This document shows, piece after piece, positions 9,268 to 19,732 of a stretch of DNA of 64,000 bases. The translations under genes were made by a program, and so were the position numbers. Origin of the DNA: Duganella sp. SG902 (lineage in GTDB: Bacteria; Pseudomonadota; Gammaproteobacteria; Burkholderiales; Burkholderiaceae_D); NCBI RefSeq assembly GCF_013376005.1, contig NZ_JABMJK010000007.1, forward strand, positions 1 to 64,000, in the 5' to 3' direction. The notes under the pieces are model-generated. The model had not been told where the DNA came from. It did not search any database and saw nothing but the letters and a program-made list of their open reading frames with translations. Each line of letters opens with the position of its first letter. The stretch's first letter is position 1.

Positions 9268-10824
9268 ATGAGCGCGAACGAACAGCAATCCACGGAAACG
9301 GCGGCCGTGCCAGCCGCGCTCTACTTGCGCGCTTCGACCCATGGCCAATCGCTGTCGCCCGTCCTGCAACAGGAATTCCTGGCCAATTACGCCGCCGAAC
9401 ACCGTATGCGAGTGGTGCGGGTGTACCTGGATCAAGGGCGCAGTGGCTTGGTGCTGGCCGGACGTCGCGGCATGCGGCAATTGCTGGACGACGTTTGCAA
9501 TGGTCATGCCGAGTTCGAGGTCTTGCTTGTGTACGATGTCAGTCGCTGGGGGAGGTTTCAAAATATCGACGAGGCTGGCTGCTATGAATTTTTCTGCACG
9601 ATGGCGGGTATTCGGGTGCTGTATTGCGCCGAACCGTTTGTCAACGATGGCACGCCCTTGGCGCAGCTGCTGAAGAGCTACAAACGCAGCATGGCGGCCG
9701 AGTTCAGCCGGGAGTTGTCGAACAAGGTTTACGCCGGGCTGCGGTTGCTGGCACTCGGTGGTTATAAACTCGGCGGCCGTTCCCCGTACGGTTTGCGGCG
9801 GGTGGCGGTGGATGCGCAGGGACGGGTGGTGAGGGAGCTTGCCGATGGTGAACGCAAGCCTCGCCCGACCGACCGCGTGCGCCAGATGCCCGGCAGTAGC
9901 GAGGAGCTCGACATCATTAAACGCATATACCATCTGTATGCCAGCTGCGGTGTGCGCGTGGCCGCGATCGCCCGACTTTTAAACGCGGAGGGCGTGTCCT
10001 GCAGGGACGGTGACTGGACCAGTTATAAGGTTGACGCCATCCTTCGCAAGGAAGAGTACCGGGGTGTGCAGCTGTATAACCGCACCAGTCTGAGACTGAA
10101 GTCCGCGAAGCGGCACAATCCAACGGCGCAGTGGATCCGTTGCGAGCATGCGTTCCCGGCCATCGTCGGCCCGCTTGCCTGGCGGCAGGCGGCGCGCGTG
10201 CGCCGCTTGCGCAACGAGCAGGACCGGGCAACCATCCTGGCGACGTTGCGCGCGCTCTATGCATGCCACGGCAAGGTCACGCTGACTTTGCTGGCCGATG
10301 TGCCGGGCATGCCTGGATGGCATGTGCTGAAGCGCTTGTTCGGATCGTTGAAACAAGCTTGCGCGCTGGCGGGAATCGACCAACCGCGCATGTATCCCGC
10401 CTGCTCGCGACACCCCGGCTGCGTGCAAGCGCAGCACGCATTGTGCTTGCGGGTCCGCGCGTTGGTTGCGCAGGCGGGAGGGCAGGCGCAGGCGATAGCG
10501 GGCACTACCAATGAATTTCTCATCAACGGCGCGCTGCGGCTGCGCGTCGTGGTCAAGGCGTGCCAGCCGGTTGGCGCGACACCGCGTTGGCTGGTGGCCG
10601 CTCACTTGGCGCGGCCGGTCGACTTCGTGCTGGCCGGTCTGCTGGATCCCGACAGCGGGCACCCTGGTCGCTACGCGTTGATCGATACGGCACGCGAATC
10701 CAGGCCGCTGGTGCGCTTCGGGCGACGCTTTCATCCGGCGTCTGCCAGCGTGGTCGAGGCGCTGCCATTGCTGTTCGGCGCCGCAGGCGAAGGTGAGGCG
10801 GAACATGAGCCACGGCAGCGTTGA
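9268..10824 (+). CDS. Large serine recombinase, first of a tandem pair
   Basis: The start at 9268 has AAGGAA upstream. The 518-residue protein has an N-terminal resolvase domain with Ser23 in YLRASTHGQS as the expected nucleophile, the DxGRSGL motif near residue 62 and the VYDVSRWGR block near 95. A recombinase domain follows from about residue 160 (PYGLRR, later SYKVDAILRKEEYRGV and LYNRTS). Further on is a helical DNA-binding segment with an FGSLKQA motif. No Cys4 zinc ribbon is obvious. It should catalyse site-specific integration or excision. It overlaps the start of its close relative downstream, and the pair may act as a heteromer. Confidence 0.85.
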   Translation: MSANEQQSTETAAVPAALYLRASTHGQSLSPVLQQEFLANYAAEHRMRVVRVYLDQGRSGLVLAGRRGMRQLLDDVCNGHAEFEVLLVYDVSRWGRFQNIDEAGCYEFFCTMAGIRVLYCAEPFVNDGTPLAQLLKSYKRSMAAEFSRELSNKVYAGLRLLALGGYKLGGRSPYGLRRVAVDAQGRVVRELADGERKPRPTDRVRQMPGSSEELDIIKRIYHLYASCGVRVAAIARLLNAEGVSCRDGDWTSYKVDAILRKEEYRGVQLYNRTSLRLKSAKRHNPTAQWIRCEHAFPAIVGPLAWRQAARVRRLRNEQDRATILATLRALYACHGKVTLTLLADVPGMPGWHVLKRLFGSLKQACALAGIDQPRMYPACSRHPGCVQAQHALCLRVRALVAQAGGQAQAIAGTTNEFLINGALRLRVVVKACQPVGATPRWLVAAHLARPVDFVLAGLLDPDSGHPGRYALIDTARESRPLVRFGRRFHPASASVVEALPLLFGAAGEGEAEHEPRQR

Positions 10825-12343
10825 GGTCAACGGTCAAATGGGGCGCAAGGCGGCGGCGTATGTGCGCATGTCCACCGAGACGCAGGATCTGTCGATCAAT
10901 CAGCAGCTCGATTACATCGCGCGTTATGCGGCCGGCATGCAATATACCCTGGTGAAGGTGTACCGCGACGAGGGCAAGAGCGGCCTCACGCTGCGCCGCC
11001 GCGGCGGCTTGCAGCAGCTGCTTGTCGATATCCTTGGTGGGGCGTGCGACTTCGATGTTTTGCTGATTTACGATGTCAGCCGCTGGGGACGTTTTTTGAA
11101 CATCGACGAGGCCGCGTGTTATGAATTCCTCTGCGGTCGGGCCGGCGTGGAAGTGCTGTACTGCGCCGAGGCATTCGGCCGCGAGGCGTTGCCGTTGCAG
11201 CACCTGATGAAGGATATCAAGCGTTTGATGGCCGCCGAACGCATACGGGAGTTGTCGGTCCGGGTGTTCGAGGCGCACGCCTATCTGCTGCGGCGCGGGT
11301 ACAAGCCGGGCGGCGCGGCAGGCTTTGGCTTGCGGCGCGTGAGCGTGAACGCCGATGGCCGGATACGGCGTGTGTTGGAGGACGGGGAGCGTAAATGTCA
11401 TCAAACCGACCGGGTGATGCTGACGCCTGGACCGGCCGAGGAAGTCAGGGTGGTGCGTGAGATCTTCCGGTGGTATATCGAGGAGCGGATGAGCTACACG
11501 GCGGTGGCGCGGCGCCTCAACCAGCGCGGGGTGCCAAACGGATCCGGTATGCCATGGCACTATTTACAGGTTAAGGCCATCCTGACCAACGAGAAGTATT
11601 GTGGCACATTGCTGTATAACCGCACCTCGGGCAAGTTGCGCACATCGCGGCGACGCAACGACGAGGCCGAGTGGTTGCGCTGCCCGGCGGCACACGCGCC
11701 GATCGTGACGCCAGCGGAGCTCGCGCAAGCCAACGCTCATTATCGCTTGCGGCGCGGCCTTGATCGGGACGCCGTACTGGAGGCGCTGCGTCAGTTGTAC
11801 CGTCGCCATGGTCGCCTGAGCTACCGGCTGATCGAGGCGGAGGCGGGGCTGCCGCATTCGACATTGATGATAAAGATGTTTGGCAGCCTCGAGGCGGCGT
11901 ACCGTCTCGCCTTGCGCACCGAGCGCTGGCCGCCGGACGGGATGGCCCAGAGTTGTGCGCGGCGCCTTACGTGCCAGCTGCTGGAGCGGGTTGGTGCATG
12001 CATAGCCCGGACTGGGCACCGCATTTCGTCCGGCGCGACTCCGTACCTGCTGCAGGTAGACGGGACTTGGACGCTGCGCGTTGCCGTTGCCGCTTGCGTG
12101 TGCAAAGGCGGCTATTGGGGCTGGCGCGTGCCGGCGCGCGCCGCCGGAAGCGACTTTGTCGTGTGCGGACTGCGTGGCGCGGGGTGTGACCAGCTGGTGA
12201 AATTTGCCTTGGTGCAGGTTGCCGGCCTAAGCCAGCGGACCAAATGGCTGGGTGTGGGAAAGCACCCAAGGGACATGTTGGTGGTCTCCGATATCGCGCA
12301 GTTGTTTGGCTTGCCCGCGGTGGGCTCGCTCCCCGACAATTGA
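10805..12343 (+). CDS. Large serine recombinase, second of a tandem pair
   Basis: The 512-residue protein starts at 10805, inside the end of the first recombinase gene, after a purine-rich GGTGAGGCGG. It shows Ser23 in YVRMSTETQD, the DEGKSGL motif, the IYDVSRWGRFLNIDEAACYEF block shared almost word for word with its neighbour, and the recombinase domain (YLQVKAILTNEKYCG, LYNRTSG). The C-terminal region repeats the FGSLEAAYRLA motif. Both catalytic serines are retained, so neither copy looks dead. The pair probably arose by duplication and diverged in the C-terminal DNA-recognition half. Whether both are needed, or one integrates and one excises, cannot be read from sequence. Confidence 0.85.
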   Translation: MSHGSVEVNGQMGRKAAAYVRMSTETQDLSINQQLDYIARYAAGMQYTLVKVYRDEGKSGLTLRRRGGLQQLLVDILGGACDFDVLLIYDVSRWGRFLNIDEAACYEFLCGRAGVEVLYCAEAFGREALPLQHLMKDIKRLMAAERIRELSVRVFEAHAYLLRRGYKPGGAAGFGLRRVSVNADGRIRRVLEDGERKCHQTDRVMLTPGPAEEVRVVREIFRWYIEERMSYTAVARRLNQRGVPNGSGMPWHYLQVKAILTNEKYCGTLLYNRTSGKLRTSRRRNDEAEWLRCPAAHAPIVTPAELAQANAHYRLRRGLDRDAVLEALRQLYRRHGRLSYRLIEAEAGLPHSTLMIKMFGSLEAAYRLALRTERWPPDGMAQSCARRLTCQLLERVGACIARTGHRISSGATPYLLQVDGTWTLRVAVAACVCKGGYWGWRVPARAAGSDFVVCGLRGAGCDQLVKFALVQVAGLSQRTKWLGVGKHPRDMLVVSDIAQLFGLPAVGSLPDN

Positions 12344-12436
12344 TCAGGTACCAAGCGGCGTGGTCGCGCCTTTGCCACAGCGGCATCTGCCCATTGACCC
12401 CGGCTGGCGTGCGCGCGTGGGCATGGTGGCACCTCG

Positions 12437-12940
12437 TTACGAGCCGCCGATCACGACTGCCGCGAGCGCATGACGCACTACAATCGCTCCAGGTTCGGTA
12501 TCGAGATAGTCCATCGGGGCGGCGTTGTTGAAGCCTGCGCTGGGGGTGCGCAGCCAGGACTTGGCCGCCTCATCGTTTTCAAACACGGCACGTGCCATGC
12601 GCATCAAATCGGCCAGGCGCCAAAGGCGCTCCGACGCGGCCGCGTCGAGCAGGGCGCCGTGCTTCAGCGCCTGGACCGTCGCCTCCGGCAGGCGCGCCAC
12701 GGCGCAGATGCGCTGGTTTGAAATTTCGAAATAACGGCTGGCATCGTCGAGCAGTGTTGCGGGAAACCCGATACGTATCGCCGCCACCGCGGCGCTGCGG
12801 TTCGCACCGAATTGGCGCATCAGGTCGTCGAAGGATGCCGGGCCGGGAGGATCACCGATGTCCGCGCCGACAAAAGGCTGTTCATTTGCATCCGGCGGGA
12901 CATACGCTGGGAAGGTGGTATCGCCGGAGCCGATGATCAT
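12437..12940 (-). CDS. DUF2384 (Xre/MbcA/ParS) antitoxin, no adjacent toxin
   Basis: Starting at 12940, where AAAGGA precedes the ATG, the protein has 167 residues; an upstream in-frame ATG at 13030 is less likely. The C-terminal 50 residues match the DUF2384 toxin-binding domain: VFENDEAAKSWLRTPS, then PMDYLDTEPGA and a terminal helix. An alpha-helical Xre-like region precedes it (about residues 45-105). Such proteins normally sit next to a RES toxin, but the flanking genes are the recombinase and an LPD7 protein. It may be an orphan, an anti-addiction factor, or a regulator of the conjugation operon that ends just upstream at 13168. Confidence 0.75.
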   Translation of the reverse strand: MIIGSGDTTFPAYVPPDANEQPFVGADIGDPPGPASFDDLMRQFGANRSAAVAAIRIGFPATLLDDASRYFEISNQRICAVARLPEATVQALKHGALLDAAASERLWRLADLMRMARAVFENDEAAKSWLRTPSAGFNNAAPMDYLDTEPGAIVVRHALAAVVIGGS

Positions 12941-13167
12941 GGGTGTCCTTTGCCTAGCGAGGTTGAGACGAGTTTCATTCGGAGACCTGCTGCGCGCAGG
13001 GAGGCGACAGTTCGTCGCGCTGGTGTTCATTATTCACCTACCCCCTGCAACTACTTTGTGGTTAAACAAGGTGGATGCACTGTGGCTCACCCGCCCTGGA
13101 TACTTGTCGCAGCCAAGGCGGATGCGTATTAATAAAATCACACAACGCGTGTCGCTGCGCGGCGCGA

Positions 13168-14444
<1,277 letters not shown>

Positions 14445-14448
<4 letters not shown>

Positions 14449-15143
14449 GGCGCACTCCCGGCGGCAAGAGCGGTCAACGACGCCAGCGCAATCGCATCGA
14501 GGCCTTGCAACTCGATGTCGATGCGGCGGTTGTGGGCCTTGCCATCCGCGGTGCGGTTATCCGCAATGAAGCGTCCGGCGGCGTGATAGCTGCTCTGAAT
14601 GCGCTGCGCCGGGACGCCGGCGTCCAGCAGTAATTGGCGTGCGCACAGCGCGCGCTGCCTGGCCAGGCGACGGTTGAGCGCATCGCTGTGCTCGGCGTCA
14701 GTGTGGCCGCGTATCACGATGCCGTTGCTGCGCAAGGCTGCCGCGGCCAATATGGCCTGTATCGATGCACCGGGCCGGCAGGCGGCCTTGCCCAGCGGCT
14801 GCGGCAGACGGAACAGCACACTGGTGGTGCCGACGATCATGCTGGCATCGTTGATTTCGCTGCTGGCGGGGGTTTTGTTCGACGCGGTGGTCGTGGCCTG
14901 CGCCAGTTGCTGGCGCAGGCCGTGCAGCTCACGTTCCAGGGCGTCGATACGCTGGCTCTGCACATCGGTGCCCGGCGCCGCTGTGGGGGGGCGAGCTTGC
15001 GTCTGCGTCGCGCGGTAGCGTTCGATGGCTTCCGGGCTATTGGCCGGCGCCCGCTGGCGGCCGTCCGGAATGAGCAGGCGCGGGGGCGTGCCGCAGGCGC
15101 ACAGCAGGGTCAGACAGGCGATGGTGTTCCAGATGAAGCGCAT
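14445..15143 (-). CDS. OmpA-like lipoprotein of the T4SS operon
   Basis: The protein has 232 residues. A lipobox LLCAC places the lipidated Cys at residue 17. A coiled-coil stretch (about residues 65-90, QRIDALERELHGLRQQLAQ) is followed by an OmpA C-terminal peptidoglycan-binding domain: VIRGHTDA, then RLARQRALCARQLLLDAGVP and a final NRRIDIEL. It should anchor outer-membrane structures to peptidoglycan, perhaps stabilising the T4SS channel. The start ATG overlaps nothing upstream (12-bp gap to the coupling protein stop) and its stop overlaps the LPD7 gene by ATGA. This type of subunit accompanies several non-Agrobacterium T4SSs. Confidence 0.8.
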
Positions 15144-15155
15144 AGGTCCTCCGAA

Positions 15156-16961
15156 TCAGGGCTCAAGGGCGTTGAGGTCGATTAGTGGCTTGGTGCCGGC
15201 CGGTGGTGGCGGGGTCGCGGTGGGGGATGTGCCGGCGGCGCCGTCCGCTCCGCTATCGGCTTGCGCGTCGGGCGCCGCGTCGTCCGGTGTTACGGCACCG
15301 GAAAACAGCGGCAGCTGGGCGAAGAAGGCGTCGACGATGGCGTTGGCTTCGTCCAGCGTCGGCTGCCGTGCATCCTTGAAGGCGGGCAGGACTGGCTTGG
15401 CCGGCTTGCGCGGCTTGCGCATATTGTGTGGCGGCGCGGACGGCGCCAACGGCTGTGGCGCCTGCGCTGGCTCCGGACGGCTGCGCGGCACGGTCGGCAG
15501 CGCCGGCACCGGCGCGCTCAGTTCCTGCAGCAGGAAGGCGGCGTGGCGCAGCTGCTCCTTGCTGGGGCGGACCTTGGCCCAATCGGGGACGGTCCGGCGC
15601 GCCAGCGTGCCGCGCCAGCCGCGCCGGTCGAGCGCGGCCAGCGTCGGGCTGAGCGCCTTCAGGCGATCGATGAAACGGTGGTCTTCGTAGTAGCGCGCCT
15701 TGTCGCACAGGATGGGGCGGCTGTGGCGGGCGATGATGATTTGCTGGTGCCGGGCCAGGGTGCGCAATTCCTGGGGCAGCAACAGCGCCCGGCTGTGGGC
15801 GCTACGGCTTTCCGAGCGCGACAACCCGCTGCCGGCGCCGCCGTTGCTGCCGGTGGTGGTGCTGGTGCTGGACTCGGTCAGGAAGCCGAGGATCTTGCTG
15901 GTTTCCTCGGCTTCGTGCTGGTCCGAGGGGGCGTAGACGATTTGCAGCGTATGGTCGCCCACCAGGGTGCGCGCCTCGGCCTCGCCGTAGCGGCTGATGA
16001 GCTGCGCCAGGTTCTGCAGGCTGGAGGCCAGCCGCAATTTGTAGTCGCGGATGTAGAAGTTGGAGCGCGGCAGGGCGGCGATCTTGCCTAGCGCCGCCAG
16101 CTCGTCCAGCATCAGCGTGCATTCGTGTCGGATGGTCGGGTCGTTTTCCGGCAGATGCTTGGTGTTCAGGTCGATCAGCTGGGAGAAGAAGATGTTGGCC
16201 AGGATGCCGGCGTCGGCCAGGCGGTGGGGCGGCACGCCGAGGTAGATCGACATGCGGCGGCGCCGCACGTCGCGCAGGTCGAAGTCGGAGCGACTGGTGG
16301 CGGCATCCACGATCGGATTGGCGAACACCAGCAGCGGAGCGTTGAAGGTCGAGATGATATTGCCCATGGATTCGGTGGGCGCCGACAGGAAGCGGTTGAA
16401 GGCGTCGCCGCACTCGGGGCTGAGCGGCCTGTTGCCGGCGCGACGGCTGGCTTGGATCTCCTGCAGGTGCTGGGGAATCGGCTTGCCGGCGCCGGAGGAC
16501 TGGCGGTAGACCTCGCCCAGGGTGCACGGCAGCTCGGGCGTCTCCATCAGGTACAGCACCAGCGCCAGGAACAGGTTGCGCGCATTGTCGTTCCAGTATT
16601 TTTCCTTGGGATGGCAGTCGCTCGGGTAGAAGGACTGGGCGATGGCCAGGATGTCGCCGATCCGGAACAGCGAATCGCGGTCAATGGCGTCCAGCATGTT
16701 CCAGCAATGACTGCGGCCATCCTCGGCGAACGGCGCCCACAGGTAGACCTCGTGGCCGTGGCGCTGGCGGAACAGCGAGGTGTAGCGGAATAATTCCAGC
16801 TTGAGGTCGAACGCCACCACAGAGTCGGGATAGTTGAGCATGTTCGGCACCACAAAGCCGGTGCCCTTGTCGCTGCCGGTGGGGGCGGCCAGCAGCACGA
16901 ATTGCTGGTCGCGCGCGGTCAGGTAGCGCCCGCGGTGGCGGCCGACGATCAGCGCGCTCAT
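15156..16961 (-). CDS. virD4: Type IV coupling protein, cytosolic ATPase part
   Basis: The 601-residue protein starts at the ATG in an ATGA junction with the preceding membrane gene. It begins with IVGRHRGRYL, a block that lies inside VirD4/TraG proteins just after their membrane domain. The Walker A region at residues 26-33 reads APTGSDKG: the normally invariant Gly before the catalytic Lys32 is Asp31. Walker B (LMLDEL) and later VirD4 blocks (LASSLQNLAQLISRYGE, QIVYAPSDQHEA) are present. The C-terminal 120 residues are Pro/Ala-rich. It should link the relaxosome to the secretion channel and drive DNA transfer. The split from its membrane domain and the Walker A change make its activity uncertain. 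Confidence 0.85.
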   Translation of the reverse strand: MSALIVGRHRGRYLTARDQQFVLLAAPTGSDKGTGFVVPNMLNYPDSVVAFDLKLELFRYTSLFRQRHGHEVYLWAPFAEDGRSHCWNMLDAIDRDSLFRIGDILAIAQSFYPSDCHPKEKYWNDNARNLFLALVLYLMETPELPCTLGEVYRQSSGAGKPIPQHLQEIQASRRAGNRPLSPECGDAFNRFLSAPTESMGNIISTFNAPLLVFANPIVDAATSRSDFDLRDVRRRRMSIYLGVPPHRLADAGILANIFFSQLIDLNTKHLPENDPTIRHECTLMLDELAALGKIAALPRSNFYIRDYKLRLASSLQNLAQLISRYGEAEARTLVGDHTLQIVYAPSDQHEAEETSKILGFLTESSTSTTTGSNGGAGSGLSRSESRSAHSRALLLPQELRTLARHQQIIIARHSRPILCDKARYYEDHRFIDRLKALSPTLAALDRRGWRGTLARRTVPDWAKVRPSKEQLRHAAFLLQELSAPVPALPTVPRSRPEPAQAPQPLAPSAPPHNMRKPRKPAKPVLPAFKDARQPTLDEANAIVDAFFAQLPLFSGAVTPDDAAPDAQADSGADGAAGTSPTATPPPPAGTKPLIDLNALEP

Positions 16962-17293
16962 AGCAGCCCCGCGTCGCGGATTTCGCGCTCGCTGGCCCAG
17001 CGCGCGTCGCCATACAGGGCGCGCGGACGCGGCAGCAGGGCCAGCACGGCCATCAGCAGGACCCCGAGCAGCAGCGCGCAGGGCAGGGCGGCGGCCAGCA
17101 GCAGGCGGGTGCGCTGCGCCGGCAGGTGGCCGTAGGCTTGCCAGTACAGCCACCAGGTGTCGGGCCGGATTTGCCGCGGCGACGCCTGGTTGAGCAGGAA
17201 AAAGGTGTAACCGGCCAGGCAGGCGCCACCCAGCAGCAAGGCCGCCAGCAGCGCCAGCGCCACCAAGGTCAAGACCATCGCGCGCGCCTTCAT
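16958..17293 (-). CDS. Coupling protein N-terminal membrane domain as a separate protein
   Basis: The protein has 111 residues with two strong membrane segments (about residues 7-33 and 64-88) and a cytosolic tail LYGDARWASEREIRDAGLL. That tail is the conserved sequence found in VirD4 proteins just after the second membrane helix, and its continuation is encoded by the next gene in the -1 frame. The stop TGA overlaps the ATG of the ATPase gene (ATGA). Either the coupling protein is naturally made as two coupled subunits, or a one-base change has split it. The clean overlap and well-kept sequence on both sides favour a functional split, but an assembly error is not excluded. Confidence 0.75.
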   Translation of the reverse strand: MKARAMVLTLVALALLAALLLGGACLAGYTFFLLNQASPRQIRPDTWWLYWQAYGHLPAQRTRLLLAAALPCALLLGVLLMAVLALLPRPRALYGDARWASEREIRDAGLL

Positions 17294-18411
17294 GGCGACC
17301 CCGCCGTGTCCGGCATGCCGGCGCCGCCACGGCGCTGCTGCAGCTTGGTCAGCGGATCGTAGCTGACCTCGGCGATGAAGCGCTCCTTGCGCAGCGGCGC
17401 GCCATCGCGCGCGTAGACGCGCTCCACCTTGATGTGGACGATGACGTCGATGGTCAGGCTGACCAGCCGGCGCAACGCCTTGGCATCGAAGATGCCGGCC
17501 TGCGGATGTTCCTTGCACATCAGGACGAAGCGGTCGACGGCCAGCGCGCAGGACTCGGCGTGGAAACTCGACAGCGAGCCGCTGTGACCGGTGGTCAGCA
17601 GCTTGAGGAAGTCGAACGCTTCGCCGCCGCGCAGTTCGGCCAGCAGCACGCGGTCCGGCTTCATGCGCAGGCAACTGATGATCAGTTCGGACGGCGTCAC
17701 CATGCCCGCGCCGCTCGCCTGGCGGCCGTACAGCAGATGCGTGCGGTTGGGATGGTCGGGCAGGAACAGCTCGCGCACGTCCTCGATGGTGACCAGGCGC
17801 TCGTCGGCGGGAATGTAGCGGCAGGCCGCCTTCATCAGCGAGGTCTTGCCGGACCCGGTGTCGCCGACAAACACGATGTTGAGCTTGTGGCGCACCGCCA
17901 TGATCAGGAATTCGTGCAGCGCACCCCGCTCCAGGCAGGCGATCAGCGCCTGCTGGGTGGCGTCGAGCTGGCGTCGCCGTTCGGCCAGGGCGGGCGGGCT
18001 CTGCCACTGGTAGCGGCTGAAGAAGCCCTGGCTCTGGTAGCTGTCGAAGGTGCGGATGCTGGCGTCGGGGATGCGGATGGTCATGGCGACCAGGCCTGGT
18101 TCCACGGCCGGCGGTACGGCGATCTGGACGCGCCGCAGTCCGGGAAGGTGCGCCCCCAGCAGCGGAAACTCGGCGTCGATGCGCTGGTTGGCATAGGTGG
18201 CGATGGCGGTGGCCAGGCTGACGCAGCGCTCCAGCGTCAGCTCGGGCGCCGGGTGGCGATGCCAACGCGCGCCGGCTTCGACAAACACCTCGCCGGGCTG
18301 GTTGACGACCAGATCGGTCACGCCCGGCAGGTCGAGGAAGGCGACAAGCGGCCGCAGCAGCTCGCGCACCGAGGCATCCAGCGGCAATGGCTCATTTGAC
18401 GTGGAGAGCAT
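17290..18411 (-). CDS. virB11: VirB11 traffic ATPase
   Basis: The 373-residue protein starts at 18411, inside the end of virB10; the upstream open frame is an antisense-like extension without a ribosome site. The N-terminal domain (residues 1-150) is followed by Walker A at residues 183-190 (GDTGSGKT), then the Asp box (LVTIEDVRELFLPDHPNR) and Walker B (RVLLAELRGGEAFDFL). The His box TTGHSGSLSSFHAES is intact. It forms the hexameric cytosolic ATPase that switches the T4SS between pilus assembly and DNA transport. It is four bases overlapped with the downstream membrane domain gene. Confidence 0.95.
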   Translation of the reverse strand: MLSTSNEPLPLDASVRELLRPLVAFLDLPGVTDLVVNQPGEVFVEAGARWHRHPAPELTLERCVSLATAIATYANQRIDAEFPLLGAHLPGLRRVQIAVPPAVEPGLVAMTIRIPDASIRTFDSYQSQGFFSRYQWQSPPALAERRRQLDATQQALIACLERGALHEFLIMAVRHKLNIVFVGDTGSGKTSLMKAACRYIPADERLVTIEDVRELFLPDHPNRTHLLYGRQASGAGMVTPSELIISCLRMKPDRVLLAELRGGEAFDFLKLLTTGHSGSLSSFHAESCALAVDRFVLMCKEHPQAGIFDAKALRRLVSLTIDVIVHIKVERVYARDGAPLRKERFIAEVSYDPLTKLQQRRGGAGMPDTAGSP

Positions 18412-19732
18412 ACACGGCTCCGAAGTCGAGGTCGCGCGCGACGGTGATGCTGGCGCGGTCGCCCTGCTGCTTGTACAGCGTGGGCTTGATGTTGATGGTG
18501 CTATCGAGGATGCGCTCGGCCAGCTGTTTGCCGGCCTGGGTGGTCTGCTGGAACACGGCCACGCCGGCCGCGCCATTGCCGCTGCCGCTGCTGGCGCGCG
18601 CGGTTTCATAGCCGATGGCGTCGTCCACCATCGCCAGCAGGACGGAGGCGCCGATGCGCTCGCCCCAGCGATTGTCCAGGTATCCGTCCAGACCCGAGGT
18701 GCCCAGCGCGTCAGAGGCGGGCGAGGCGATGTCGATCACCACGCCCTGCGGGGTTTTCAGGCGGGCCCAGGCGATGAACAGGCGGCGCTGGCCGCTGGCG
18801 GAGAGGGCCAGATAGTCGCCGGTGACGACCGAACCGGATTCGGCTAGCACCACCGCGCCGGTGTCGCCGTAGACGGGGGCGGACAGCACGCACACGGCCT
18901 TGCCGGAGATGTCGCTGATGATGCGCAGCGAAAGGTTGCAGTCGATGGTGCGGCCCTCCGGCAGGATCAGGTCGCGGTTGGCCAGCAGGCTGGCCTGGGC
19001 GGCCTTGTTCGGCACGGTGCGCAACATGGCGCGCAGCGGGCCGTGCGGATGGGCCGGCAGCGGGTCGCCGCCGCCCTCGGCCGCTGATCCTGGCGGCTGG
19101 GCCAGGGAGGCGGCGGCCAGGTCGGTGCCGGCCGGCTGGGCGGCGATTGCGCCTTGGCCGGGGGCGGGAAGGACCAGGTCGCCGTCGTAGCGTGAGGCGG
19201 CGGAACGCGGCGGTGTGGACGCCGGCGCGGCGCCAGGCGGCGCGCTGGCGGCGGCCCGCGCCTCCGGCGGCGCCAGCGGCGGGATCAATACCTGGCCGTT
19301 GGCGCACACCCGCACCGGCTGGCCGTTGGGGGCCAGCATGGGCGTGCCGTCGCGCTCGTGCATGATTTGCGGCGGCGACTTGTCGTCGCACGCCGTTCCC
19401 ATGATGGTGTTGGTGGATGCCGACGCCGGCGAGGTGGTGCCGACGGCTTCCGCGGCGGTGCCGAGTTGCCGACGCGGCAAGGGCGGGCTCTCGGTGCGCG
19501 CCCGGGCGTCCTCCTGCGCCATCTTGGCGTCGCGCGCGCGGCTCTGGGCGAAGTACTGCCTGGCGCTGTACACCGTGCCCACCACGGCGATGGCCACCAC
19601 CACGATTCCAATTACCAGCTTGCGCCAACCGCCACCGGCGCCGGCACCGTAGTCGTTGACGGACACGATGCGGTCGGGCATGGTGGGCGCCGTAGGGGCG
19701 GCGTTCTCGATCCGGTTGTCGGCGGCGCTCAT
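18392..19732 (-). CDS. virB10: VirB10 channel protein
   Basis: The protein has 446 residues. A short cytosolic N-terminus precedes one membrane helix at about residues 38-56. A long Pro/Ala-rich periplasmic region (about 65-240) leads to the conserved TrbI/VirB10 barrel: LLANRDLILPEGRTIDCNLS, then SAPVYGDTGAVVLAESGS and the ASPASDALGTSGLDGYLDNRWGERIGASVLLAMVDD block. VirB10 spans both membranes and transmits ATPase energy to the outer-membrane pore. It starts in an ATGA overlap with virB9 and its stop lies inside the virB11 start region. Confidence 0.95.
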   Translation of the reverse strand: MSAADNRIENAAPTAPTMPDRIVSVNDYGAGAGGGWRKLVIGIVVVAIAVVGTVYSARQYFAQSRARDAKMAQEDARARTESPPLPRRQLGTAAEAVGTTSPASASTNTIMGTACDDKSPPQIMHERDGTPMLAPNGQPVRVCANGQVLIPPLAPPEARAAASAPPGAAPASTPPRSAASRYDGDLVLPAPGQGAIAAQPAGTDLAAASLAQPPGSAAEGGGDPLPAHPHGPLRAMLRTVPNKAAQASLLANRDLILPEGRTIDCNLSLRIISDISGKAVCVLSAPVYGDTGAVVLAESGSVVTGDYLALSASGQRRLFIAWARLKTPQGVVIDIASPASDALGTSGLDGYLDNRWGERIGASVLLAMVDDAIGYETARASSGSGNGAAGVAVFQQTTQAGKQLAERILDSTINIKPTLYKQQGDRASITVARDLDFGAVYALHVK

